NCBI GenBank assembly: GCA_964036295.1
Contig: OZ038466.1
Coordinates: 17,372,597-17,436,596 of the forward strand
DNA length: 64,000 bases
Direction: 5' to 3'
From: Plumapathes pennacea
Taxonomy: Eukaryota; Cnidaria; Anthozoa; Antipatharia; Myriopathidae
In this document: in pieces, positions 46,655-59,975 of the stretch
Layout of the letters: the number at the start of each line of letters is the position of its first letter
Numbering within the stretch: the stretch's first letter is position 1
Program-made: the position numbers and the translations under genes
The notes under the pieces: generated by a model
Database searches by the model: none
Told to the model about the DNA's origin: nothing
What the model saw: the letters and a program-made list of their open reading frames with translations, nothing else

Positions 46655-47627
46655 GTAAAAAAAAAGTGACAATATCTCTAATCGACTTGTATCTTCGCTT
46701 TTCCCCGGCTTTGCTCTGTCCCTGGGTTGAGCTGACTGCTATATTCGCAAGCGACTATACCGGCCACTCCAAAATCACAATTTCACACGCGCGATTATGA
46801 ATATTTGATTAGCGCATTTCAAATGGCAATTTTATGTCTAAACACGTGAAAACAGCTTTGGAAATGACATTAACAACCTCGGTTAATTTAAAAGATACAT
46901 CTTGAATCACTGGACCTGAATTTCAGCTAATTTTTCTGTGATGACTTTGACTGAGCTGAGCCGAAACTGATGTACCTTTGATTCTGAATGCCTAATTAGC
47001 GCATTTCCAACCAAAATATTATATCGAAGATTGGAAGACAAAAACGACTTTGGAAATCACATCCACAACCCCGGTTTTTTTGGAAGATAAATTTGCATTT
47101 CTGAACCTTATTGCTGGAGGCTCATCCGAGAGATATTCCTGTGTTTCTGTGCCTGTCGATAAATGACATTCTGCGTTGAGGCGGTTCTTTTGGCAGACGT
47201 ATTTCGAGGTCCATCACAAACAGCGAAAACAACCACGGAAATCATAAAAAATAACTAGAAGCACTTATATGTCCACACGCTGGGTCAAGAAACTTGGCAC
47301 AAATCCACTCTGACCTTTGAAGGCCGCGATACAAATATTAGGCAATCGACAACAGCGCCTGGTCGCTGGCTTCAACATTCGAGATGGCGCTTGATGGAAT
47401 AAGAGTCCAGCGAACTCCCTGTGAGTTTGTTCTTTCCATTCCGTGGCTTCTTTCCTTCCTTTTAGTGTATGTTTTCGCCTCTTGATGGCCTGTCTCTCCG
47501 CGGCTGTTTGGCCGCCGGTTGATCCGTGAACATTATTTGTAGAAGAACTCGGTACAAAACACAAAACGAATCTGAAAAAAAGGATAGAAAGATTATAGAA
47601 CTATTTAGTTGAAACGATTAGCTTGAC

Positions 47628-47656
47628 GATTGATTGATTGATTGATTGATTGATGG
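47628..47656. repeat. (GATT)n microsatellite
   Basis: About six to seven GATT tetranucleotides in a row. Confidence 0.8.
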
Positions 47657-47805
47657 AAGAGATTCAATCGGGTTGCCATCAAACACTTGAAAAACTGAAT
47701 TACCGTGAAGTCGAAAGTGGCGTCGGAGCGCGTGAAGGATCATGGTTGAGGGAGGCTCTTTAATGTATAACAAAGATGTGCGATGATTATTCAGCCAATT
47801 ATTAA

Positions 47806-48281
47806 GCCCCATGCACACGAGCAAGTTTTCTATGACAAATTTTCTGTGACAAATGATTTGCCCGTGTATACGGTCGAGCAACTTTTTTTTTCACAAGTTT
47901 TTTGACAAATTTTCGTTGTTTCTTTTCCTTCTGACTTTGACTTTCATAAACTTTTCGCGTGATCTCAAAGCCTCCAGCAAGAGGCTAACTGCATTATTTG
48001 GTTAATTCAAAGACTTTGCTGTCAATGTTGTGGATACCGCCATTTTGACCGTGCGAACACGCTTGCAAATGAAGATATGGGAACTAAAGTTTTCCGAAAA
48101 ACTTTGACAAGTTTTCGTGTACACGATCAAATTTCACATGTGACAAGTTTTCCTTGTCATAAAAAAGCTAGTACGCCAGCTTTTCAGCAAATGCATTTGT
48201 CACAGAAAATTTGCCCAAATTTTCTCATGTACACGAGCAAAAAAATCTTGTCACAGAAAACTTGCTCGTGTGCATGGGGTT
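47806..48281. mobile_element. MITE with CCCCATGCACACGAGCAAG inverted ends, probable TTAA target
   Basis: The left end CCCCATGCACACGAGCAAGT, then TTTCTATGACAA, is mirrored by TTGTCACAGAAAACTTGCTC then GTGTGCATGGGG. TTAA occurs at 47802-47805 and 48282-48285, within a base or two of the inverted ends. Flanking sequence on both sides aligns to an uninterrupted copy at 49336-49412, which confirms an insertion. Confidence 0.75.
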
Positions 48282-49335
48282 TTAATCTGTATGACGACCA
48301 ATAGTATTCCAATTTGAGACATATGCTGTAAACAATGTGTAATATAATTCGCTCATTGCACGGTGCCGTCATGTTGGATTCAAAGCTAAGCTAACCTGAG
48401 GTTAACCTGGCACGAAATTCGCCAGGCAGCAAACAGTACAGTACCCTGCTGTCCCTCTAAAGCAACTAAGGCGTGTACAGAGAAGGTACACATTTCCCTT
48501 GGGCAGGGTACATGCACAAATTCCCAATGAAGCATCTCTAATTATGTTAGGAGAGCCTCACTTTGAAGCTAGTGCCAGTTTCCGTGCAAGGAGCCCATCA
48601 CGCCTAAACACTCTGAAAGACATAGTGCACGCACGATTGCATCTCTGAGACGCAAGAACACTAACTTGTGAATCACGCCACTAAAAGTTTGTGTCTTCAG
48701 TGTAACATTTTCATACAGTAAGTATTCCTCCTCGTCACCCGACTTATATCTGGTCTCAGCTTATGTTCGGTCCAGTTTGCGAAGAAAGATATGAAACTAT
48801 TTGGGCAAAGAAATTAGATAAGAAATTATTTGGTGGACATGGTAAGTCGTATTTATTTCCGAGTAAGAAAACTTTCCGACTGCCTCGTGCTCTTTGATTC
48901 GCAAACCTTTGCAGCTCTTCTCAACATTTATGGCCGCTCTATAATACTGCTATTCACTCTGCCGCGTTAAACGCGGCTTGCTAACAGAAGCGCTTTTTCA
49001 AGAATTACGTCGACTGGTGATCAGCTCGTCTTTTAGTTTGCAATTGCCTTCATGGAGTGTCACTATCTGGATCAAATATGAGAACCTACGTGGTTCCATT
49101 CAATATATATATAAAATAAATGCACTTATTCAGCGGTATCCAAACTATTTTATTCTCGCGACAGAGCCACAGTGTGGAGTCTTGCAAGAGTGGATTATCT
49201 TCGTTTTTTTCCGAGAGAAACCGATATTTATTTGGTGAAAAACATCTATTGGTTTCGTGTTATTGCCTTTAGCACCCAGATGACAAAACACTGAATAACC
49301 TCAGTAGTAATGGGACCCACGCGTAGAACTGCAGC

Positions 49336-49412
49336 TGTGCGATGATTAATCAGCCAATCATTGATGAGTATGACGACCACTAGGATTCCAATTTGAAATG
49401 TATGCTGTAAAC
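49336..49412. repeat. empty-site paralogue of the region flanking the 47.8-kb MITE
   Basis: GCGATGATTAATCAGCCAAT, then GAGTATGACGACCACTAGGA, then TTCCAATTTGAAATGTATGC, aligns with 47781-47805 joined to 48285-48335, where the MITE sits between the two parts. It shows a local duplication that pre-dates the MITE insertion. Confidence 0.7.
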
Positions 49413-51335
49413 AACCCGCTAGGATGCCAGTTGCTAAGAGGTTTTAATTTGGTAAAAAGATACATTACACTCACATCAAAAGAACGCTAAAATTCAGTAT
49501 CTAATTTTCTTGTAAATGTCCAGTTACGAACCAGGCTGACTGATAACATCCTTGGAAGATGGAAGTGATAGAAGCATATATTCAGGTTGTTTTTTTGGCT
49601 CAGTTCGGGAAATCAACGGTCGAACCTGAAGTGTGCAACCTTTTAATTTTTCTTACCGGGAGGGCATCATTGGACAAAATAATTACTTAAAATTGCTCAA
49701 AATGACCCGGAACGACACACAAAGGAGCATTATGTCTGTTATTTCACGAAAGCCTTGGGCCCAATTTTAACCGGAAGTAAATTAAAGAGTCCCGTTGTGT
49801 AACTGTACGAATTATGGATCGACAACTGTTCTTTACGAGTCGTGGATTAAATTTTACAATCCGCACGTATCGAGAAAGCCAAGGGGCGTGCGTTTATTGT
49901 CCGATTTGTACGGATCGTAATTTCAATTTCACAAGTCGTGAATGCATTTAACGTTTAACGTACGGAGTGACGACGGATCGTGATTTTACTTTTTACGGAT
50001 CGTTACGAGCCGCAGTATTGAACATACATATTGTCCGAAAACCTTTCTAGTGCTGCTAACTCTAATAACGTTGATCTGTGTTCTTGTTAGCAGGGTAGGT
50101 TAACAGAACTCTCAGAAGGATCCACGATTTTAGCGGATTGTCATGCATGTCACCAGTCCACGTCCGAGTGGGATTCCTGGCTTTTTTTCCTTGTCTCTAT
50201 GGCTATTTTTCTCTTCTGGAATTTGTACTTCGCTGAGATGTTTGAAACCAAAATCAGAGCATTTCGAGTCAGCGAATCAGTTAAAGACTTCAAATATGAC
50301 TGGTTGCGAGAGCGGCAGCATCAAGTGGATTGGAGAGGCTTTATTAAACCGTGCGAGGATCAGATGGGTTGGGGACAGACCAAGCCAGGTTGGGGGAAAC
50401 AAAACAAAAGCAACGCCGCAGCTAGCACTATATCTTTTTGGGACATCTGTCCAGCGGGGGAATTCTCGAAGTTCTTGATCCAGTCCAGGACTGCGGACGG
50501 AAGGACGAAGACTATTGGTGGAGATTGGTGGCGGGTGTATTTGAGGGGCCTTCTTCTCGCGCCGCTACCATATTTGACCACAACAATGGATCGTATGAGG
50601 CTTTGTTTCTTATAGTGGAGCCTGGTATTTACCGAGTTCTGATTTATCTGGACTACAGCTTGTGTGCTGGGCTAAAGTACCCTCCGCGAGGCTGGTTCAT
50701 TCAAGGTACTGTTATAATTTCTTAATTTTAATAACGCATTATTTAATCTTAAAAAGTTGTGAATGTTTTCCGCTGTGAATTATAAGATAAGGTGAATTGT
50801 ATGCATGTTTGTAACTCAATATAACGCACGCGCCGTACGTTTGACGTCATTCTGCGTCAGACTTGATTGTTTTTCTTGGTGCTTTTGCTTCGTTAACGTG
50901 TCTCTTATAAAACATGGATATAAGCAATTATCAAAGTGCTTTGTTGAGTTATGGAAGCTCACCATGAATTAAAAACAACTCGAGAAAAGCCGTACAGAAG
51001 CACGACGGCACTTCATTATTTATTAGAGTATAGATGCACCAAAAAACTGTACCAGAGCATTTCATTAGTATTGTCATGTGTGATTAATCGCAAGGAGCGC
51101 AAAGGAAGTTGTTTATTCACAGCTCGAGGAGCCTCGAGGTAAGGCGTTTATTGGAGAAAGGGCGCTTATTAAATTTTGACATTATTGATAGGAACATTGT
51201 GGGTATAACACTTAAACAATATACAAAAAACTCGGCAACAAACTGGTGTCTATACGTGTAGACTGCGTGTGACAAAAGTTTTCTTGATGTCAATGAGTTC
51301 ATCATCACTCAAATTTACGAGCGCAACATCATCGT

Positions 51336-51356
51336 GGGGGGGGGGGGGGGGGGGGG
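51336..51356. repeat. poly-G run (21 bases)
   Basis: An unbroken G run of 21 bases followed by CGAGGGAGAGCGAGAGGGG. Homopolymer of this length is prone to sequencing error. Confidence 0.9.
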
Positions 51357-52535
51357 CGAGGGAGAGCGAGAGGGGCGCTTGATCAAATCAGTACGGTATG
51401 CACATTAGTTCCATGCCATAGAGCAATGTGCAAGTACACAACTATTTTTTGCAGTACTTTTTCTCTTTGTGGTTGCGTCTCGTCGGTTTTAAACTGACTT
51501 TATTGTGCGCCGATTTTTGGACGTTATACCTGAACAGATCTTAGCGCAACATCGTATCAAAAAAAAAAAAAAATCAACACCAGCTTAAAGAGCAAATTTT
51601 ACGACAGGAAATGCCCAGGGTTCATATCAGAAGGACGATTTGCTGGGTACATTGGACGACTATCTGCTTCAAGAATTCCTTCATGGACATAATAATACCA
51701 CCATCGACATAACAATACCACCGAGACGGCTATGTAGTACAATCGAAGGTGGGTGATTTATTATGATAGACTCTAGCGAGGACTAAGGTGGAAATTTCTT
51801 TGTGTACAATAATGGTGATTGTGGAAGTGTAAAATCCGATACAAGAGTTAATCATTCTAGGGAGTGTTTTTTTTTAAGTTCTCTGTCTTACATGGTATCG
51901 CGCTTTGCTGTAAATAGCCTAAGTACACACTAGTCCCTGAGCGCAAGCTGCGCTCCGCCTGTCAGAAACTGTTACCCACGCCAACAAGTTATGGGATTTG
52001 TGCACTTGTCGTTGATATCCTAGAACTCTGGAACGCGTTACCGTCTAAGGTCATGAACGTAGTCTGTTAGTAGTCAATTTAAGGGCCTTGACAGTTTTGT
52101 TGTCGGCAGCAAACACCCCAGTAAAGTGATCGGGAACTAACGCTTTTTAATTAAATTTCTATTTTATTTTAATGTTTATTTAATTTTAAATTAAATCTAA
52201 TACATTTATGCGAGACAGCCACATCGACAACTACGCTATTTTTGTCAGCGGGTGCACTTTTGCCTAGTAAACGCTAGTTAACAAGCGGTCGACGCGCGCA
52301 AGAATATTAACTATAAATCGACATATTGCCTCCAGTGTATGGAAAAGCTTTGTCGTGCACTAATAGTTGTCGTTACTTATAGGTGTCGAACTGACTATTT
52401 CTCATGCTTGTCGGAGCCCATATCTCTTAGGAATGTTAGGACTAGCTGTATATGTAACCTCTAACTTGTCTGTCTTGTTGTGTTAGAACAATTTGCATCA
52501 TTTGACTATTCTTGTTCTTCTTGTTCTTCTTATTC

Positions 52536-52780
<245 letters not shown>

Positions 52781-54659
52781 TAACTAGTTTGACTGGTTTA
52801 GACCAGAGTGACTTCCCCTGCCATTCTGAACAGTCAATAAAAGGCGATAATTTATCGAGAATAACAGTAGAGCATATTACATTTAGTGAACTGAAAAGCT
52901 GTTGATTTGTTCTGTTTTAGATAGACTCGAGGACCTGAAATCGCCGTACGAGAATGAATGCCGTTTTCTTTGGGATGGTTTTGGTCGCTGGGTAAACAAT
53001 CGGTGGAAACCATTTTTAGAACGTGAGCAGTTTTGTTAAAATATACTAGAAATACGATAACAACAGATTGGCTACGTTTTAACGCTACCAAGTTTGACCC
53101 GACTTGCGCATGCCTTCTAAAGAACAAACTCCTTTATAAGGAGTAGAATGGTTTTCCGTTAGTCTTTATATGAAGTGTTGTTTGCCCCACGACTGTCTGG
53201 CGAATATTACTAAGTGACAGAGCGTCACGATTGGCATACCTCGCAGACTGGGGGAATTATTATTCGAAGCGTGTAAAATGGTTATCACAGAATAATGACG
53301 TCAGACATTGACAAATCATTGACAAGTTTCTCACAATATTTTCTTCAACGTTGTCCAATGATAGCCAATGATATAGCTTTTTATCGTTCTTATTTCGTCA
53401 GAATCGTTTCAGCGGAATGCTTCGAAGGTGCTTCAACCCAAGGGGGCCTTTTGGACATATGGTGATTCTTTGGCATTTCTATTTTATAACTCTGTGGTGT
53501 CTCGGCCTCTGTGTCGATGGCTGTACGCTTCGTGTCATATCACCTTTAACTGGATATACCCTATTAGTAACAAAGAGGCAGCAAGGGAAGTTGACGATAA
53601 TCTGGACTTTGACAGGTCTCGAGTCATCAGTTACATTCGAGCTGTCCTGGACAACTCCGTCATGCGGACAGCAGAGAGCACACTTTTCTTGAACCTTGGA
53701 CTCCACTTTGCACAGAAGGTGAATTTTACTACGTTCCAGGCGGTTCTCAATAATATCGTGGAAATGTTAAAGGAAAAAGATGTGACGTCGACTGGAACCA
53801 AAGTGCCCAGGTACAAAGCAAAAGTGGTGTGGAAAACAAATACGGCAATACGGAAAGAAAGAGCCGAAGACCCTCATAGTGTTTCATTTAGATTCCAAAC
53901 TGCACAGGTAAGCAGCTTTAAAAATTGTATTGCTTTGACTATTTCATAGTCAAATCGGCTTCTTCTTTCAACCCACGGTCATTTATATGTTTCAAGTGTG
54001 TTTTTCTAATAGAAAATACAAGTGAATTAACCTTAATTGTTGGGTGTACATTTTTTCCAAGTCTTGAGGTTCTACGTTGTACAAACTACAACGGCCATAA
54101 AGCGTACTTTAATATGCTGTCTTTCCTAATTCAGTTGCAGAGACCGCTAACTCGAAAACTAATAATATGATTGCACAGTCCAAAATTTTTTTCAGGTGTG
54201 TCCTTCTGGTGGCTGTATTTGTTTCTGACCACCCCTTTTCTGCCATCATATTTAGCGTGCCTATCTGTTCAGCATTTACGGCGCGTCAGTCATGTGCCGG
54301 GCTGGTTATCAAGTCCTCGACGTGTATCCGCTGACCGACTCTTTCCCGCATGGTACCTTGAGAGAGCTTCGCTCTCGGGCAACTGTTCGCTTCTTGGAAC
54401 AGATAATATCCTTGGACAATTATCCGTGCATATTTCCTCGCCAAAAGTAGTTTATTGTTTATATATTTCCCTTAGTGTGTGTATATGCCATGGTTCATGC
54501 CATGTTCATGTTCCATTACTCTCCTCGATATGCGCGCATACGCTGAGATGTTCAGTGTTCCCCTACAGATGTTCAGTCCCCGTTATATTCTCCTGTGCGC
54601 GCATATGCTGTGATTTTGCTCCACTCCCCCTCCCCCAATTTCTCTATGTGCATATTTGC

Positions 54660-55295
54660 ATAGTTTTATGCTCTTATGATTGAAAAAGGTGAAGTGTTAG
54701 GCAAAGATGTGTTATTATTACTCGCGACTCGCTTTATAAATTATCACCAATTGCATACCGAAATCTTTGATATTCACCCAAGAAAAGTTCCTGAAAGTTT
54801 TATGCGATCATGAGATAAGGTCAAGACTGCACTTTAATTTTGAGATTGAGTAAATATGGCCATTTTACGAAAACAGGGTAAGGCTATTATAGCCGATTAA
54901 AATAAAATAGCCGATTTTGACGAAAAACTAACAACTGCCAAAACTCCCAGGAAACCTTGTTTTTGGGACTACTTTTTGCAATACATTTGTCTTGCATCTT
55001 CAGCCTTTGACGAGATATAGCAAGAAAACTACGCATATTTTTATGTTCTTTTGATTGAAATGAGTGAAGTGTTAGGCAAATATGTGCTCTTATTACTAAA
55101 GACCCGGTTTTTTTGAAGAAATGATAAAGTTTGTCAAAAATAGCCGATTTTGACGAAAAATTGATACTCTTGAAACAGAGGAAACCTTCCTGGAACTACG
55201 CCAAGACTTTTTGCAATGCATTTGTTTTACTTTTCTTCAGCTGTTGACGAGATATAACAAGAAAACTACGCATGTTTTTATGTTCTTTTGATTGT
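54660..55295. repeat. imperfect tandem repeat
   Basis: ATGTTCTTTTGATTGAAATG, GTGAAGTGTTAGGCAAAnAT, ATAGCCGATTTTGACGAAAA and GACGAGATATAnCAAGAAAA each occur two or three times in the same order with drift. Confidence 0.65.
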
Positions 55296-55404
55296 CTTTT
55301 ATTATTTTCATTTTCTGACGATGCATTTATGATGGCCAAGCGACACTACTTCAGTATCGAAATTTGGCAGAACCGTTAATTTCCGGTCTTCCGCAGGACT
55401 AATG

Positions 55405-55712
55405 ATTAAAGTCCTGGCCAAACGAGGTGCAAGTCGATGCAATTTGTTAAACTTGCGCGGACTTGCATTTCTTTTTGGCCACCAACTTGCGCGGCCTTCG
55501 AATTTGAACACTTTCAAATTTTCGGCAAGTCGAAGTTTTTCACGTAAAACAGCTTTCCAGCTCAAGCGGGATATCTGACCCGGATACTGGCTCAGAACCG
55601 TGAAAAGAAGAAAAAGGTTTCTACAAAACTTGTATGAGCGTGCATCGACTTGCGTCTCGCAGTGGCCACCCTTTTGCAAGTCGATGCAAGTGCATGGTCA
55701 TAGACACTCCAA
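55405..55712. mobile_element. possible MITE with subterminal GCAAGTCGATGCAA repeats
   Basis: The left side reads GTCCTGGCCAAACGAGGTGC then AAGTCGATGCAA; the right side reads CTTTTGCAAGTCGATGCAAG then TGCATGGTCATAGACACTCC. The interior holds CTTGCGCGG copies. The ends are only partly inverted, so the borders are approximate. Confidence 0.4.
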
Positions 55713-57126
55713 TTAGTGATTCTGTGATTGCATGATGGTGTAATAAGTTTCGTTTTGGTTGACAAAAGTCATTATAGTGAAGTCCTCACGAGTCTATTTT
55801 TAGCTGAACTATATTATTCCGATTGTAAAAGGAAATTATTCATCAAAGTTTTTCATTCTATTGAAAAAAAAAAAACCCTTGAATTTAATGACTGAAGTTT
55901 ATAGAATGACCCTAAATTGTCTTAGCCTTAGTCAAGGCCTTTTGTTAGTTGTGAATAATCTGAATATAACCTTGATTTGGTGTTAAAGACTGAAAAATTC
56001 TACCCTTTTATGGCTAACATACATTTTACATGTAATTTACTGACACCATAATTATGAACTATGATAATTTCTCTTTGCAGGGGTAAAAAGTATGTAATTT
56101 TATTTCCTAGCAATAAGTGCGTTTTACCCCGTTATGCACGGTATAGAATAGAAAGCGTAAACTAAACCTAAAAGAGACATTGCAATGGCGTCGCTAGTTC
56201 TCGAAGTCACTTGAAACACTGAATTAATGGCTATATCACAACAATTCTTTTTTTTTTTTTTTTTCATCTATCTATAGTGTATTCCAATGCAGACTAGATT
56301 AAAATACCTAAAAATGGTTATATCTTTAGGTGGACGGGAATACTATAATGAGCACAGTACTTGGTTTCTTTGGAATATATACATATTGGATCAGAATCTG
56401 TTAACTACTGGACATGCAATTCTTTTTACTTTTTGTCACTGAAAACTGAAAACCCATGAATCTTAGAACTGCATGCACGATGCCGGAAAACGGTTTCTGC
56501 CGAGTTAAAGGTCACCGTTTGAAGTTTCGTCCTTTATCAAGAAAAAGTTAGCGCGAATGAGTCGGATTCAATATACGTTCACATTTGAGTAGATGACCAT
56601 TTGATCTTTGTACAACGGCCATTATGAGGATCATTGTTACCTGGTTTCTCAGGAATACGCACATATTGCCGTTTCAAACATTGAAACCTCCCGACCACCT
56701 AACCAATTGGTTTCCCAGTCAAGTTACTGTTATTATGACCTCCTGTAAGCGGACCGCGACCACCTTTGAGGCTTATCGTTTGAGTTTTACTATTATTTTC
56801 CTTTTTTACCTCCAGTAAGCGATAATCCTGTTCACGCAAAGAGCAATTTTATATTAAGGGAAGGGTAAACTCCCTTGCAGTAATTGTATCGGACAAAACA
56901 TTCACATGTAGTGTGACGACTGCAACAAGACAACGCTGGGGATTGACTTCTTACAACTCAAGCTCTTATTCAATCAAGAAAGCCGCATTATAAATTGACA
57001 ATGATTGTGGCTCAAAGCTGGATCTCACTTTGGCCTCTTATGGCGAGAAATTCCCGCAAGCGACAACTTAAACTCTAAACCAAGAGGACAGCTGCTTACG
57101 GAAGGTTCTACTACATAACACACGTC

Positions 57127-58924
57127 CTAGCTTTTAACACCAAACCAGGTCTGAGTTGTTGACAATTGAGCGGATACACAACGGAAGTTAGGGTTGGCAA
57201 AATTATAACGGCCAAAACTCTGGTCATGCACAACGGCCCCAACTGTGGCGTTGAACTGGCAATTTCCGGTACTGTAAGTTCCTATGTGGAACATTGTACC
57301 GTCTCTTTGAAACGATGCCGCGGTGCAGTTCTTGCAATCTGCTCCACGAATATTGAGTCGCTCGTACAGACGGCATTCGTCGTACCACATCTCGAATATC
57401 TGAAACGCGTCCAACTTTGCTCTTGCATAATCAGTGTAAACCAGGCCATCGCTCTCAAAATTACACGTAAATCTTACGTACGTAGATTGATCGGCAATGC
57501 GTTGCATATTGACTCGAGACAAGCGGTGCTGGTTCCACTGCGGCGATTCCTCATTTACAGGGAAATTGTAGCTCATGTGTTGTGTGGTAAACAGAGCGTT
57601 GCTAGCGTAGGAATACGATTGGACTAGAGTCCAGATGAAGTGTGGCTCGGAGGTGAAGTCGCAGTAAACAACAAAAGGCTTTGTTCCGTTTGCGCTATGG
57701 ATTGAATAAATTCCCGAAGCGTTGGCGCCATTTTCTTTATGATCCTTGCAGCTTTGGGGAATCTTTTTCTCGCACCTGAATCCAGAATAGCCATCAGGAC
57801 ATTTGCACTTAAAACGTGTCTTCCTTGGATCACACTCTTCTTTACAGGTCGCGCCATTTTGACAAGGATTCGATGCGCAGCAGTAATTTTTGCAGATATG
57901 CTGCTCTGGACTGTACATCTGCCCGCTCTGTAAAAAATAAAAAAAAAAATAAAAATAAAAATACAGTACTTTGTAATAAGTTTCAGGTGAACAGACTGTT
58001 CGTATCAGTTAAACAGTAACATATAGAAGAATGCTGTAGAAGATTGAAAATTGTATAAAATGCGCACAAAAACGCATCTATCATAAAATATTATCACCAG
58101 AACGATACATAAGTTCAAACTGTGATGATTCTCGTACATGTACGTCTCCCCACTTTATTTGGTTCGAAAGCAAGTTTTTCACAGACCTCTTTCCACAATG
58201 CATTTAATATTGTATATTTAACAATTATTTGCCGAAGTGGAAGTGAATAGCGATGGCTATTTACCGAGCCGCTTCGGCAAGGTAAATAGCCACCGCTATT
58301 CACTGGCACTGAGGAGAATAATTGTTTTAGTATATACAACACAAGTAAGTACCTAATGCATGTGGGGAGCGGAGTCTGAACCGGACCTTAGAACGCGCGC
58401 CAAGAGTGGTACCAATATTGTATTAGGGCGCGTTTTTATGGCGAAGAATTAGTGAGGTCGATCTACAGATACCAATGCATGGAAGAAAAAGTTGACTGTT
58501 TACACTCGGCTTGCGATTGTTATCTCAGATTGCTCTAACGCTGGTGTACAGTCCAATGTATCCGACCTACCGCTGTCCGATGCAGTCTTATCAAGTCGTA
58601 ATACCGTGTTCCTGGTTTGGTTTCCAGTGAAGCTGGCTGTAGATGCCGATTCGCCTCGTTTAGTTCGCAGTTGTCACTATCGCTGTTCATGATGTAGTTG
58701 ATGGAGACGCAGAGACAGTCGTCCCGGCACAAGCTGTGGCACTGAACCGCTTTCTTGACAGTCGATCTTTGGTAGGCATACCCAACGAGGGTTTGGTCAT
58801 AAATGACATCTTCGTCGATTAGAAATCTGTATGATTCTGATTCTGCGCCACAGTGGCTAGCTGAGCTCTTGCAGAGGAAAACTATTATGGCCGCCAAAAG
58901 AACACAGACACAGACCTTGCTCAT
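57127..58924 (-). CDS. gene C: secreted PAN - EGF - fibrinogen-like protein, 384 aa
   Basis: Two minus-strand exons, 58924-58571 and 57927-57127, join in phase 0 (GACAGCG|GTAGGT; TTTTTACAG|AGCGGG), totalling 1155 nt. The product starts with a signal peptide (MSKVCVCVLLAAIIVFLC). A PAN/apple-type domain follows (VQCHSLCRDDCLCVSINY...CELN, about 55-105). Then comes one complete EGF domain with six cysteines (CCASNPCQNGATC...CKCPDGYSGFRC, about 130-168), and a fibrinogen-like domain (SGIYSI, FVVYCDFTSEPHFIWTLVQ, ending TTQTWFGVKS). PAN-EGF-fibrinogen-like architecture recalls uncharacterised skeletal organic matrix proteins of corals, so extracellular matrix or adhesion is a reasonable inference. 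The last exon is nearly identical over about 170 residues to that of gene B, while the PAN exon is highly divergent. The coding region looks intact. Confidence 0.85.
58211..58337. mobile_element. 127-bp palindromic MITE inside the gene C intron
   Basis: TGTATATTTAACAATTATT, then GTGAATAGCGATGGCTATTT, is mirrored by GGTAAATAGCCACCGCTATT then CACTG, and by AATAATTGTTTTAGTATATAC. The centre is GAGCCGCTTCGGC. It is non-coding. Confidence 0.75.
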
Positions 58925-59975
58925 TTTGAGTTAGAACTGTGGAGTCGAAAAAGAAGTCGCTGACTTGTATTGTAAGATCTAATAATTTTACGTGTACAGT
59001 AGAATTTATAGATATATAGATATATATAAATATCCGACAAATATTAAAACTCAAAGTGACGCCACGACATCCGGCATGTGACATATCAATAACCCTCACC
59101 TTAATTGCAAAATATATTTTCCCTTCACTGTGGCCACGAATACTAACGTGGTGTTGCACAGATGGATTCTTTTTCTCCACAAGATCCGGCTCAATTTAAC
59201 TGGTTTGAGTAATTGTGCGCCCCATGGTAACGCAAATTCAATTTTCAAAATTAAAAGGCCGTTGCTAGTATTAATCAGCGCCGATATTTGCACCTGGTGA
59301 TTTAGAGTACTTGTTCAAAGTCTATCAAATTCATCTGCTTGATATTCAGTCTTGGTGTCCAATTTGATAACGACTTGTTAATTTCTGCAAAAGCAAATCG
59401 CGCGCGAAAAATATATCGAAATCCTTGAATGACATAAAAGTATCTGAACTTATCAAAAATTATAAGAAAAACATGGTTGAATCGTTAGCTTGAACGGAAA
59501 TTCAATTGTTGCCTGATTGTTTCCCTTTTAGTTGCTATCCTCGTTCCATTGTTATGTAGATTCTAAATGAGAACTCGTTTTATTACCTCGGAACTGACCT
59601 AACTACGAATGTGTTCGCTGACAATTTTTGCAGCATTTAGCATGCAATTTTTCCTTATCCGATTTTTGTCAGATCACCTGGAGGAACTTAAAAAAGAAAA
59701 AAAAAAAGTGCGTCTGATTCCACCTACGTTCATTATGCTTCACTACTTGGAGTAGTTTAAATTCGACATTCGCCTTATTGGCACTGCGGCCATGTTGGAT
59801 TGACGTCATAGTTTGTAACGCGAAAACGATGTGGGGCGCAAAACATACACGAAAGTGAAGTCTGTTGCATTTTTTGTTCTGTAAAAATGTTATGAAAAAC
59901 ACGAAAAATCTCGTGACTTTCATTGATGATAAATATGACAGCAAGGCAAATGGTTTGAACCCAGGAGTGTGAACA
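58925..59975. other. upstream of gene C
   Basis: Must contain the gene C promoter; a TATATATAAATA run at about 59022-59033 is a possible but unproven TATA element. No other gene is recognised. Confidence 0.35.

Larger units (their letters stand above)
46655..50106. other. 3.4-kb stretch of repeats, no recognised gene
   Basis: Contains two degenerate copies of an about 185-bp unit (46805-47110, each with TTAGCGCATTTC and ACnACTTTGGAAAT phrases), a (GATT)n run near 47630-47655, a TTAA-flanked MITE (47806-48281) and a paralogous empty site (49336-49412). Around 49800-50030, short ACGGATCGT/GAGTCGTG phrases recur. Confidence 0.4.
54451..57126. other. intergenic between NXPE-like gene and gene C
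   Basis: Positions about 54660-55300 contain imperfect repeats of an about 240-380-bp unit (TTTTTATGTTCTTTTGATTG and GAAGTGTTAGGCAAAnATGTG recur). Positions about 55405-55710 carry TGCAAGTCGATGCAA phrases at both ends, suggesting a MITE. No gene is recognised. Confidence 0.4.

Noticed and set aside
47265-47580. Minus-strand frame of about 100 codons after a strong acceptor-like TTTTTTTCAG
   Set aside because: No partner exon and no domain; the peptide has low resemblance to any known protein.
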